From positions 1 to 12,967 of the forward strand of contig URJC01000039.1 in assembly GCA_900548135.1 (NCBI GenBank): a DNA stretch of 12,967 nucleotides, in the 5' to 3' direction. The DNA is from an uncultured Odoribacter sp. Lineage in GTDB: Bacteria; Bacteroidota; Bacteroidia; Bacteroidales; Marinifilaceae. Shown here piece by piece: positions 1 through 7,434 of this stretch; position 1 is the first letter of the stretch; every line of letters begins with the position of its first letter. Under the pieces are notes generated by a model that saw only the letters and a list, made by a program, of their open reading frames with translations, was not told where the DNA came from and did no database searches. The position numbers and the translations under genes were made by a program.

Positions 1-348
1 CCGGACTATAAGGTTGAAATTCCTTCAGATGCTGATAATCTGGATAAATTGAATTTCCTGGCAGGTAAACGAGTGGATGAAGTAAATAAGATGGCGGAAT
101 TGGGGACACAAATAGCCCACGTAGACGGGGGTGTTCCAAATATGAAGGTAAGTATGCCGGCGTTAAATGCATTGTATATCGGCCAACTATTCTATTTCTT
201 CGAGCTGGCATGTGGAATTTCAGGTAGTATGTTGGGAGTAAATCCATTTGACCAACCTGGAGTTGAAGCTTATAAAAACAATATGTTTGCTTTATTGGAT
301 AAACCTGGATATGAGGAAGCGTCTAAAGCAATAAAAGCTAAATTATAA
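1..348 (+). CDS. pgi: Glucose-6-phosphate isomerase, C-terminal part (5' end outside the window)
   Basis: Interconverts glucose-6-phosphate and fructose-6-phosphate in the cytoplasm (glycolysis and gluconeogenesis). Only the last 115 codons are present; the frame is open from base 1 and ends in TAA at 346-348, so the gene starts upstream. The stretch [18 protein letters not shown] (bases 223-276) matches the second PGI family signature, with the conserved FDQPGVE core and the lysine that ends it. The preceding part, with [22 protein letters not shown], also matches the C-terminal domain of bacterial PGI. A TTG at base 49 could be misread as a start, but homology continues upstream of it. A strong hairpin follows the stop codon at once, so this is the end of its transcript. 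Identification is confident; the N-terminal half cannot be judged. Confidence 0.95.
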   Translation, partial: PDYKVEIPSDADNLDKLNFLAGKRVDEVNKMAELGTQIAHVDGGVPNMKVSMPALNALYIGQLFYFFELACGISGSMLGVNPFDQPGVEAYKNNMFALLDKPGYEEASKAIKAKL

Positions 349-386
349 TGTTATACCGCAGTTCTCTGGAATTGCGGTATAACATT
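347..386 (+). terminator. Rho-independent terminator after pgi
   Basis: An inverted repeat begins inside the pgi stop codon. The arm TGTTATACCGCA (349-360) pairs perfectly with TGCGGTATAACA (373-384). Flanking AA/TT pairs extend it outward. The intervening bases also pair (TTC with GAA, plus a G-T wobble), leaving only the tetraloop TCTG at 365-368. The result is an almost fully paired 18-bp hairpin followed by a short T-rich stretch (385-390). Confidence 0.8.
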
Positions 387-471
387 CTTTGTGCGTGCTA
401 TCGTTTGCACAATAGTGGGTGATGAATGTGGTTAAAATAGTGTACTTATTCCATAAATAAAAATTTGTAAT

Positions 472-1626
472 ATGAATAGAATCGTATTAAATGAGACATC
501 CTATTTTGGTGCAGGATGCCGTAGCGTTATTGCGACAGAAGCTGAACGTCGTGGTTTTAAAAAAGCTTTTTTAGTGACCGATAAGGATTTGGTAAAATTC
601 GGTGTGTCAGCACAGATTACAGAGGTACTGGAAAAGGCCGGAATACCTTATGAAGTATTCAGTGATGTAAAAGCTAATCCAACAATTACAAACGTAAAGA
701 ATGGTATTGCTGCTTTCAAAGCCTCCGGTGCTGATTTTCTGATTGCATTGGGAGGGGGATCTTCAATCGATACTGCCAAAGCGATTGGTATTGTGGTAAA
801 CAATCCTGAGTTTTCAGATATCAAGTCACTGGAAGGTGTTGCTGATACCCACCATAAGGCCGTACCTACTTTTGCTGTGACAACAACTGCCGGTACTGCG
901 GCAGAAGTAACCATTAATTATGTGATTATTGATGAGGATGCCAAGAAAAAAATGGTTTGTGTTGATCCCAATGATATTCCAATGGTTGCTATTGTGGATC
1001 CGGAATTGATGTATTCAATGCCCAAAGGGTTGACTGCTGCAACAGGAATGGATGCTTTAACGCATGCTATTGAGAGTTATATAACTCCGGGGGCCTGGTT
1101 AATGAGTGATATGTTTGAGATAAAAGCAATTGAGCAAATCGCACAGCATTTGAAAAACGCTGTAGATAATGGTAAAGATCAGGTAGCCCGCGAAGGAATG
1201 GCTGTTGCCCAATATATTGCAGGTATGGGATTTTCTAATGTAGGATTGGGAATTGTTCATTCTATGGCACATCCGTTAGGGGCTTTCTATGATACTCCTC
1301 ATGGAGTGGCGAATGCTTTATTATTGCCTTATGTGATGGAATATAATGCAGAGAGTGCAGCCGCTCCGAAATATATGGATATTGCCCGGGCTATGGGGGT
1401 TGACACTACCGGTATGACCGAAGCCCAGGGAGTTCGCGCAGCAATTGATGCTGTGATTGCTTTGTCCAAGAGCATCAATATTCCGCAGAAATTGCATGAA
1501 ATCGGAGTTAAAGAAGAAGATATTCCGGCATTGTCAGTGGCTGCTTTTAACGATGTTTGTACAGGTGGTAATCCGCGTACGACCTCTCCGGCTGAGATAG
1601 AAGCCATCTACCGGAAAGCTTATTGA
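472..1626 (+). CDS. fucO: Lactaldehyde reductase / 1,2-propanediol oxidoreductase (iron-containing alcohol dehydrogenase)
   Basis: NAD-linked group III (iron-dependent) alcohol dehydrogenase of 384 residues, about the length of E. coli FucO. In that enzyme the reaction is L-lactaldehyde + NADH to (S)-1,2-propanediol, a redox outlet in anaerobic fucose and rhamnose breakdown. The N-terminal Rossmann-like domain has GGGSSID at residues 94-100 and TTTAGTAAEVTINYVI at about 137-152. The helical C-terminal domain carries the expected metal ligands Asp194, His198, His263 and His277, within DALTHAIESY, HSMAHPLGAFY and TPHGVANALLLP. CTGGNPR near the C-terminus also matches FucO. Resemblance to FucO is close throughout, which favours it over butanol or glycerol dehydrogenases. 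The ATG at 472 gives the family's usual N-terminus (NRIVLNET). No other fucose or rhamnose gene is adjacent, so the physiological substrate is inferred. Confidence 0.88.
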   Translation: MNRIVLNETSYFGAGCRSVIATEAERRGFKKAFLVTDKDLVKFGVSAQITEVLEKAGIPYEVFSDVKANPTITNVKNGIAAFKASGADFLIALGGGSSIDTAKAIGIVVNNPEFSDIKSLEGVADTHHKAVPTFAVTTTAGTAAEVTINYVIIDEDAKKKMVCVDPNDIPMVAIVDPELMYSMPKGLTAATGMDALTHAIESYITPGAWLMSDMFEIKAIEQIAQHLKNAVDNGKDQVAREGMAVAQYIAGMGFSNVGLGIVHSMAHPLGAFYDTPHGVANALLLPYVMEYNAESAAAPKYMDIARAMGVDTTGMTEAQGVRAAIDAVIALSKSINIPQKLHEIGVKEEDIPALSVAAFNDVCTGGNPRTTSPAEIEAIYRKAY

Positions 1627-1642
1627 TAGTTGTCAGAATCTT

Positions 1643-1692
1643 AAAAAACGTCAAGGGACTTGGAATAATTTATGAGTTTTTTGACGTTTTTT
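1643..1692 (+). terminator. Terminator after fucO
   Basis: A 12-bp perfect inverted repeat, AAAAAACGTCAA (1643-1654) with TTGACGTTTTTT (1681-1692), separated by a 26-base loop and running into further T residues. It begins 16 bases after the fucO stop. The A/T-rich outer part makes it potentially bidirectional. The long loop makes it weaker than the pgi hairpin. Confidence 0.65.
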
Positions 1693-1693
1693 T

Positions 1694-1701
1694 TAAATTT
1701 G
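1694..1701 (+). promoter_or_regulatory. Possible Bacteroidota -7 promoter element for the DUF4923 gene
   Basis: TAAATTTG fits the Bacteroidota -7 consensus TAnnTTTG exactly and lies 18 bases before the ATG at 1720, right after the fucO terminator. No TTTG at the usual -33 spacing is seen, and the leader would be very short, so this is a candidate only. Confidence 0.3.
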
Positions 1702-1719
1702 CAGGTTCAAAATTGAGAA

Positions 1720-2325
1720 ATGAAAAAGCAAGGATTAATTATTGGGAGCATGCTATTAGCCGTAGGCTGGACAGAGCATGTACAAGCACAAAGTATAAAG
1801 GATATTTTAAATTCCGATGCTGCTCAAAAGGTGTTGAATGCTGTGAAACAGATAAATGCATTGAAAATTGAAGACTTTTGGGGAACATGGCAATATCAGA
1901 AACCGGCATGCCAGTTTAAAAGCGATGAGCTATTGCAAAAAGCCGGCGGAATCGCGTTGGCTGAAAGTTTGGAAAAGAAATTAGAAACAGCTTATACAAA
2001 AGCTGGAATCGTTCCTGGTAAATTTTCTTACACTTTCAATTCTGATTCTACTTTTACAACTCAGATGGGAAAAAAGAAACTGAAAGGAACTTATTCTTTT
2101 GATGCAGCTTCTGGTATATTGACGATGAAATATTATTCTTTATTTTCTTCTGAAATACAAGTGGCAAAATCCGGAAATACGATATCCTTACTGTTTGATG
2201 CAGATCGTTTACTTAAATTAGTCACGCTTTTAAGTAATTATTCCAAAAATACGGCTTTGAATGCGTTGGGGAAGGTTGCCAGTCAGTATGATGGTATGTT
2301 GCTGGGGTTTGATATGGATAAATAG
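1720..2325 (+). CDS. Secreted DUF4923 family protein of unknown function
   Basis: A 201-residue protein with a clear Sec signal peptide: MKKQ, a hydrophobic core GLIIGSMLLAVGW, then a likely cleavage after VQA (residue 23). There is no lipobox cysteine. The mature protein opens with a short amphipathic helix (SIKDILNSDAAQKVLNAV). A compact beta-rich, lipocalin-like part follows, with the motifs WGTWQY (about 54-59), FTFNSDSTFTTQMGKKKLKGTYSFD-like strands (about 102-128) and LLFDADRLLKLVTLLS (about 176-191). It ends with YDGMLLGFDM. This pattern matches the DUF4923 family of Bacteroidales, whose function is unknown. The mature protein is probably periplasmic or on a membrane surface. The gene lies 37 bases upstream of the phosphofructokinase gene on the same strand, so the two may be co-transcribed. 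The protein itself does not point to sugar metabolism. Confidence 0.8.
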   Translation: MKKQGLIIGSMLLAVGWTEHVQAQSIKDILNSDAAQKVLNAVKQINALKIEDFWGTWQYQKPACQFKSDELLQKAGGIALAESLEKKLETAYTKAGIVPGKFSYTFNSDSTFTTQMGKKKLKGTYSFDAASGILTMKYYSLFSSEIQVAKSGNTISLLFDADRLLKLVTLLSNYSKNTALNALGKVASQYDGMLLGFDMDK

Positions 2326-2362
2326 GCAGAGATATACACATTAACAATAAAATATTTGAAGT

Positions 2363-3577
2363 ATGAAAACAGTAGCCATCCTATGTGGAGGAGGACCTGC
2401 ACCAGGTATAAACACAGTTGTTGCAACTGTCACGAAAGTGTTTTTGAAAGATGGATACCGGGTGCTTGCAGTGCATGAGGGATATAAAGGATTGTTTGCC
2501 GAACATCCTGAAATTGAAGAACTGACCTACGGGAAGGCTGAGCAGATTTACAGCCGGGGTGGGTCAGCTATAAAAATGAGTCGTTTTAAGCCTAAAGACG
2601 AAGACTTCAATACCCGCTTGTTTATACAGGAAGAAATTGAATTACTGGTTACAGTAGGGGGAGATGATACTGCTTCTACAGCAAACCGATTGACCAAATT
2701 TTTGGCTGATAATCAGGTGAATATAAAAAATATTCATGTACCAAAGACAATTGATAATGATCTGCCTCTGCCTGAGGGAATCCCTACTTTTGGGTTTACT
2801 TCTGCAAAAGAAATGGGGGTAAGTATCGGAAAAGTCATCAAAGCCGAAGCTGCGACTACACAGAACTGGTATTTACTGATGTCTATGGGACGTGAAGCAG
2901 GCCATCTCGCTTTTGAAATCGGAAAGGGAATTCATGCTTCTATGATTATCATTCCCGAGATGTTTAATAGAACTCAGATTACAATCGACAAAGTCATACG
3001 TTTAATTATTTCATCAATGATTAAACGGCGGATTTTAGGGCAAAAATCCGGTGTCGTAGTTGTTAGTGAAGGAATTTTCCACTTTTTAAAAGAGGAAGAT
3101 ATAGCAACATCGGGAATTAGTTTTGATTATGATGCCCATGGACATCCGGAATTATCTGAAGTAAGTAAGGCCCATGTCATAAACAGAATTCTGAAAAACC
3201 GGATGAAACAACTCGGATTGGATATTATTTGCCGGCCGGTAGAGGTGGGATATTCTTTACGTTGTGTAGATCCTTCCGCTTTTGATCTCACTTATTGTAC
3301 AACTCTAGGCATTGGAGTTAAAAAGCTGTATGAAGAAGGACATACCGGTTGTATGGTAGCAGTAAATCTGGAGGAAGAAGTGATACCGGTATACTTGAGA
3401 GAGGTGGAAGATGAGCATGGGAAAATCAGGCCCCGTCTGGTAAATGTGAATAAAGAAGTTGTGCGGCAGACTTTTCAGGAAAATATTTATTATTTAACTG
3501 AAAATGATCGGAAAGAAGCGGAAAAATGGTTAGAATATCCGGAAGAATACGAGTATCAGTGTATTCTTGGATCATAA
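2363..3577 (+). CDS. 6-phosphofructokinase, probably pyrophosphate-dependent
   Basis: Phosphorylates fructose-6-phosphate to fructose-1,6-bisphosphate in the cytoplasm. The protein has 404 residues, longer than the ~320-residue ATP-using PfkA and nearer the length of PPi-using and related clades. Two positions known to decide the phosphoryl donor point to pyrophosphate: GGDD at 99-102 (ATP enzymes have GGDG) and PKTIDND at 127-133 (ATP enzymes have PGTIDND). Asp131 and Asp133 are the catalytic aspartates. Substrate-site motifs follow: MGREAGHLA (175-183) and PEM (198-200). The N-terminal phosphate-binding loop is CGGGPAPGIN (8-17). A PPi enzyme is reversible, so it could serve gluconeogenesis as well as glycolysis (EC 2.7.1.90 by inference). 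The gene lies 37 bases after the DUF4923 gene and ends in a shared terminator. Family membership is nearly certain; donor specificity is likely, not proven. Confidence 0.9.
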   Translation: MKTVAILCGGGPAPGINTVVATVTKVFLKDGYRVLAVHEGYKGLFAEHPEIEELTYGKAEQIYSRGGSAIKMSRFKPKDEDFNTRLFIQEEIELLVTVGGDDTASTANRLTKFLADNQVNIKNIHVPKTIDNDLPLPEGIPTFGFTSAKEMGVSIGKVIKAEAATTQNWYLLMSMGREAGHLAFEIGKGIHASMIIIPEMFNRTQITIDKVIRLIISSMIKRRILGQKSGVVVVSEGIFHFLKEEDIATSGISFDYDAHGHPELSEVSKAHVINRILKNRMKQLGLDIICRPVEVGYSLRCVDPSAFDLTYCTTLGIGVKKLYEEGHTGCMVAVNLEEEVIPVYLREVEDEHGKIRPRLVNVNKEVVRQTFQENIYYLTENDRKEAEKWLEYPEEYEYQCILGS

Positions 3578-3633
3578 AGAAAAGAGGCTAAAAACACTGA
3601 GAATATTTTTCTGGTTTTTAGCCTTTTTTCTTT
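3576..3633. terminator. Shared bidirectional terminator between pfk (+) and the porin gene (-)
   Basis: Bases 3576-3595 pair with 3614-3633 over 20 positions with one G-T wobble. The core is AGGCTAAAAAC / GTTTTTAGCCT and the loop is 18 bases. The outer arms are A-rich on one side and T-rich on the other, so either strand gives a stem ending in a U-tract. The stem reaches into the stop codons of both converging genes (TAA at 3575-3577; reverse-strand TAA at 3634-3632). Confidence 0.85.
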
Positions 3634-4813
3634 AAAACATAGGTAACTGATATACAAAGCCTAATTCTATCCGTTGTGGATCACTGTTTCCAACACCGAA
3701 GATTTTTGCTTTGTTGGTATAATTGTAGGAACGGCCTATATAATTCAGAAAAAAATGAAGATTATCTTTCATTGGATAATATTCTATTCCGCCTATATAT
3801 CCCCATGAAGTGCGGTATTTTCCTTTTTCCAGTAATTCGGTTGTTTTCTGTACATGAGCTGTTTCATACATTCCTTTCAGAAACAGGTTTAATTTAGGAC
3901 AAATCCGGTAATTCAAGTGAAGAACCAAAGCCATATAACGGGTGTTTAATACCCGGGTGTCATAGCCATCCGTTGCTGTTATCTCTGAAATAATTCCAGT
4001 ACGGTCTATGTCTTCATTTGAATACATGAAGTCAAAGAATCCCAGAAATTTTGAAAGGGCAACTTCAGTTCCCAAAGCATAGTAGTACCAGTTTTTCTTT
4101 TTGGCTTCATGGAAAATAGAAGCGGACCAACGGGTTTTTAATTTATAATCCAATAGATTACCATTCCAGTTTAAGGTATATCCCAGAGGAGTTTTAGCCC
4201 GTTTGATTCCTGCCGGGACTTTTCCGTATAGTTCTTCAAAAGAACCATTACGAGAGTCTACCACTTGAAACCGGACTTCATGTTCGGGAGTGATCCAATA
4301 TGAAAAATCGATACCTGTCAGGAAATTGGTCATATATTCCAACATATCGCAATATTGATAAACTTCAATGGGATTCAGGTCAAATTCAAAACCACCGAAA
4401 GCAGTACATTGTTTACCCGCAAAAACAGAAAATTTATCTGTGACATGATATCCGACTGCTGCATAGTCTATCGAAGTTGGAAGGTTATCCAGTGATTGTG
4501 CATTATTCGCTCTATTCAAGCGTTGCCGGTATCGGTAATATATTTTGTCTGTTACATTTCCTTTAATTTCCAGACGGAGCTGGTCCATACGGAAAGAAGT
4601 TTGATCAAACCTGTCATCATTGAAGAATACGTTAAAACTTCCCTGCATGTTCAGAAATACATTAAACCAGTCATTTTTCTTTTCTAATTTGGTGATTTTT
4701 TCAAAAAGCGTGGTGGTATTTAAAGTCGGATCAGATTGAAAATCTAGGTGTTGGGCCTGGAGCGTAGGAATAAAATAAAGCAACAAACCTACGGCAATGA
4801 TTAGTTTTCTCAT
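3632..4813 (-). CDS. Outer-membrane porin of the phosphate-selective porin O/P (OprO/OprP) family
   Basis: A 393-residue outer-membrane beta-barrel protein. The signal peptide (MRKLIIAVGLLLYFIPTLQA, cleavage near residue 20) is followed by a short charged, possibly coiled-coil stretch (TLFEKITKLEKKNDW, about 35-49). Then come many alternating amphipathic strands rich in Tyr, Trp and Phe, such as WFNVFLNMQGSFNVFF, DKIYYRYRQRL, DKFSVFAGKQ and LHFFLNYIGRSYNYT. The last residue is Phe, the usual beta-barrel assembly signal. The FAGKQ strand and the GG-FEFDLNPIE region resemble the Bacteroidota OprO/OprP-type family (Pfam PF07396). The name phosphate-selective comes from Pseudomonas members and should not be taken as the substrate here. 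It is the last gene of the dcuB-ansB-porin operon, 45 bases after ansB, which suggests entry of asparagine, aspartate or dicarboxylates. Confidence 0.8.
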   Translation of the reverse strand: MRKLIIAVGLLLYFIPTLQAQHLDFQSDPTLNTTTLFEKITKLEKKNDWFNVFLNMQGSFNVFFNDDRFDQTSFRMDQLRLEIKGNVTDKIYYRYRQRLNRANNAQSLDNLPTSIDYAAVGYHVTDKFSVFAGKQCTAFGGFEFDLNPIEVYQYCDMLEYMTNFLTGIDFSYWITPEHEVRFQVVDSRNGSFEELYGKVPAGIKRAKTPLGYTLNWNGNLLDYKLKTRWSASIFHEAKKKNWYYYALGTEVALSKFLGFFDFMYSNEDIDRTGIISEITATDGYDTRVLNTRYMALVLHLNYRICPKLNLFLKGMYETAHVQKTTELLEKGKYRTSWGYIGGIEYYPMKDNLHFFLNYIGRSYNYTNKAKIFGVGNSDPQRIELGFVYQLPMF

Positions 4814-4858
4814 TTCGTTTAGTTCAATTTCGTTATTATCTTTATACGACTCTGTTTA

Positions 4859-5920
4859 TTAATACTGATTAAAATAATCTTGTATGATTTTATAATCTTT
4901 TGTTTTCGTTAGGGCAAGCATCAGTAGGATTCTGGCTTTTTGAGGATTTAACTCCTGTGAAGCGATGAATCCATATTTATTATCGTCTATTTCAGCATCA
5001 AGGGTAGTTGGACCTGTTGGGACACGACTGGAACGTACCACTAGAATCCCTTTTTTGCTGGCTTCTGCTAATGGGCCAAATAAGTTTTTGTGGATATTTC
5101 CGTTTCCGACACCTGCATGTATAATCCCTTGGTATCCATTGTATATCAGAGCATTTAAGGCTGTTGCTTCAACATTGGAATAACTGTAAATGATACCAAC
5201 CTGAGGTAAACGGTCTAAACCAGTGATATCGAATACAGATTGGGTTGTGTGTAGCTTATCGGTAGTTTGGTTATAATGGACTTTACCGTTAAAGACATAA
5301 CCTAATGCTCCGGAATTAGGAGCCTGGAATGCCTGAACTTCTATTGTATTCATTTTCATTGCGGCATGTGCTCCCAGAATCAAGCCGTTCATAGCAATTA
5401 ATACTCCCCGTCCGGAAGATTCAGGGGTTCCGGCTGTAACTACAGCATTATAAAGATTCAACGGTCCGTCAGCACTTAGGGAAGTAGACGCCCGCATGGC
5501 TCCGACCAGTACAATAGGTTTATTACTCTTTACCGTCAGATTCAGGAAAAAAGCTGTTTCTTCCATTGTATCTGTACCGTGTGTAATCACTACTCCATCA
5601 ACATCCTGACGTTTCAATAAAGTATTCAAATATTTGGCTAGCTTCAACCATACATCGTCTGACATATCCTGTGAACCGATTTTGACAATCTGTTCTCCTG
5701 TGATATTAGCTATTTCATTTAGCTCCGGAACAGCTGAAATCAATTCATGAATAGCCACTTGGCCGGCAGTGTAATTGCTCCCGGTTGTACTGTTGCCTGC
5801 TCCGGCAATAGTACCTCCTGTGGCCAGAATATGAATGTTAGGCAAACGTTGTGCCATCCCCTCTGTGAAGGTTAGCAGAATAACAAATACAAATAATAAA
5901 ATGAATCTGAGTGTTTTCAT
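4859..5920 (-). CDS. ansB: Periplasmic type II L-asparaginase
   Basis: Hydrolyses L-asparagine to L-aspartate and ammonia. The signal peptide (MKTLRFILLFVFVILLTFTEGMA, cleavage near residue 23) marks it as the exported, high-affinity type II enzyme. The mature part closely follows E. coli AnsB, starting LPNIHILATGGTIAG and ending with NPQKARILLMLALT and FNQY. The nucleophile is Thr37 in ATGGTIAG. The second catalytic group, Thr116-Asp117, lies in HGTDTMEET. Lys189 (AAMKMNT) occupies the place of E. coli Lys162. The substrate-binding Tyr50 (SNYT) and SQDM (83-86) are also present. I chose the ATG at 5920. An in-frame TTG nine bases upstream would add only MQL and is less likely. The gene starts 33 bases after dcuB and precedes the porin gene. 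Together they suggest extracytoplasmic asparagine use, with aspartate taken up by DcuB. Confidence 0.93.
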   Translation of the reverse strand: MKTLRFILLFVFVILLTFTEGMAQRLPNIHILATGGTIAGAGNSTTGSNYTAGQVAIHELISAVPELNEIANITGEQIVKIGSQDMSDDVWLKLAKYLNTLLKRQDVDGVVITHGTDTMEETAFFLNLTVKSNKPIVLVGAMRASTSLSADGPLNLYNAVVTAGTPESSGRGVLIAMNGLILGAHAAMKMNTIEVQAFQAPNSGALGYVFNGKVHYNQTTDKLHTTQSVFDITGLDRLPQVGIIYSYSNVEATALNALIYNGYQGIIHAGVGNGNIHKNLFGPLAEASKKGILVVRSSRVPTGPTTLDAEIDDNKYGFIASQELNPQKARILLMLALTKTKDYKIIQDYFNQY

Positions 5921-5953
5921 AAGCTGCAAATTATAGTTTATGGATTGATAAAA

Positions 5954-7267
5954 TCAGATAATAAATTGAACAATGATCAGACCTGTAACTACAGAAGTGA
6001 TAGTAGCAATAAGTCCGGGCATCATAAAGGAATGGTTAAGTACGTATTTACCGATATGTGTTGTTCCTGTACGGTCGAAATTAATGGCTGCCACAACGGT
6101 GGGATAGTTAGGAATAAAGAAATAACCATTTACAGCTGGAAACATTGCGATCAGTAGATAGGGAGAGATTCCCAAAGCTATTCCTAAAGGCATGAAAGCG
6201 CGGACTGTAGCTGCCTGGCTATAAAGTAAGATGGACATAACAAATAAGGCAATTCCGAATAGCCATGGCATTTGGGTAACCAGACCTTCAATGGAACCTT
6301 TGAGTTCAGCCATATTACCTTGTAAAAAAGTGTCACCCATCCAGGCAATTCCGAAGATGGCTACAACTGCTTGCATTCCGGCAGAGAATACACTTCCTTG
6401 TGCTGCCTTGATGCCATTGGCTTTGGTTAATAACAGAATCAAAGCTGCAGCCGATAACATCAGTATTTCAATGATAGCTGACATATCGACAGTCACTATA
6501 TTCCCATCGATTTCATGTGAAGGACGCAAGCTGTCAAATGATCCGAAAACTACAATAAAAACAGTGGCAATGATGAATATCAGGACAGAAAGGAGGGCCT
6601 GCCGTTTATTGGCAATACTTTTAAGTTCATAATGTGTACTATCCATTAATCCTTCCCGGAGGCGTCGCTGATATTCCGGGTCGTCTTCCAGATCTTTTCC
6701 GGCTCTTAAAGAGTAGAGGGCACCTAGAAATACGCCTAATAAGGTTGAGGGTATGGTAACGGCTAAAATATCAAGCAGAGAGATGTCAAAACCTGTCAAT
6801 AATCCTAATAATGCTACGGTGGCGGCTGATATGGGACTGGCTGTGATGGCTTGCTGCGAAGCTATAACAGCGATTCCCAGAGGCCGTTCAGGGAGTATTT
6901 TAGTTTCTTTGGCCACTTCTGCAATGACGGGAAGAACAGAATAAGCAACATGGCCTGTCCCTGCAACGAACGAAAAAAAATAAGTAACCAACGGACTTAA
7001 AAAAGTAATCTGTGATGGTTTTTTCCGTAATAGATGCTCTGCGGCTTTAACCATCAGGTCAAGTCCTCCGGCAGCCTGCATACAAGCAGCTGCTGTAATA
7101 ACTGCAACTATCATTAACATGACATCTATCGGAGGAGCAGTTGGTTGTAAACCAAATACAAAGGTTAAAATCCCTAACCCGATTCCCCCCATCACTCCAA
7201 GCCCGATGCCTCCTAAACGGGCTCCGATTATAATTGCTGTCAGAACAAAAGCAAATTGTAATAGCAT
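5954..7267 (-). CDS. dcuB: Anaerobic C4-dicarboxylate transporter of the Dcu family, DcuB-like
   Basis: Inner-membrane exchanger for aspartate, fumarate, malate and succinate. In anaerobes it typically swaps external fumarate or aspartate for internal succinate. The 437-residue protein is hydrophobic throughout, with about ten or more membrane segments and a polar loop at about 188-225 (KDLEDDPEYQRRLREG). Family landmarks are GARLGGIGLG (15-24), QPTAPPIDVMLMIVAVITAA (41-60), GTGHVAYSVLPVIAEVAKE (103-121), ASPISAA (143-149), AWMGDTF (308-314), SQAAT (350-354) and FDRTGTTHIGKYVLNHSF (397-414). The QP-PPIDVML and GTGHV motifs are closer to E. coli DcuB than to DcuA (GTGNI). The ATG at 7267 matches the family N-terminus. 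It is the first gene of an operon with ansB and a porin gene. I saw no perfect TAnnTTTG element upstream, so its promoter is not located. Confidence 0.92.
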   Translation of the reverse strand: MLLQFAFVLTAIIIGARLGGIGLGVMGGIGLGILTFVFGLQPTAPPIDVMLMIVAVITAAACMQAAGGLDLMVKAAEHLLRKKPSQITFLSPLVTYFFSFVAGTGHVAYSVLPVIAEVAKETKILPERPLGIAVIASQQAITASPISAATVALLGLLTGFDISLLDILAVTIPSTLLGVFLGALYSLRAGKDLEDDPEYQRRLREGLMDSTHYELKSIANKRQALLSVLIFIIATVFIVVFGSFDSLRPSHEIDGNIVTVDMSAIIEILMLSAAALILLLTKANGIKAAQGSVFSAGMQAVVAIFGIAWMGDTFLQGNMAELKGSIEGLVTQMPWLFGIALFVMSILLYSQAATVRAFMPLGIALGISPYLLIAMFPAVNGYFFIPNYPTVVAAINFDRTGTTHIGKYVLNHSFMMPGLIATITSVVTGLIIVQFII

Positions 7268-7434
7268 AAGTTTTTATTTGTGTCTCTTGGAATTGTACCT
7301 TAAAGCCTGTAAAATGTTTCATTTTCATTCAGATATATAAGCTTTTTCTTGTAGCATTCGAAAAAAATATACATATTCGCATTCATTTTTAGAAACAGGG
7401 AAAAAAGATGTCATTATTATTTAAACAATTAAGT

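Noticed and set aside
389..412. A short inverted repeat TTGTGC / GCACAA before fucO
   Set aside because: A six-base stem around a 12-base loop is weak, and no promoter element is in phase with it. It may be chance.
1623..1871. An 82-codon plus-strand frame across the fucO terminator and the start of the DUF4923 gene
   Set aside because: It crosses a terminator and reads the DUF4923 signal peptide region out of frame. The DUF4923 frame has a signal peptide and family motifs instead.
5954..6944. Long plus-strand open frames opposite dcuB, such as 6231-6632
   Set aside because: They mirror a well-conserved transporter gene on the other strand and have low-complexity, unprotein-like composition.
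7059..7328. An 89-codon minus-strand frame overlapping the 5' end of dcuB
   Set aside because: Most of it is dcuB read in another frame. The Cys/Ser/Arg-rich product has no plausible domain.
7268..7434. FNR- or CRP-type operator in the dcuB divergent region
   Set aside because: Dcu and asparaginase genes in enterobacteria are controlled by FNR and CRP, so I looked for TTGAT-N4-ATCAA and TGTGA-N6-TCACA. Neither is present, and no perfect TAnnTTTG is seen on either strand.
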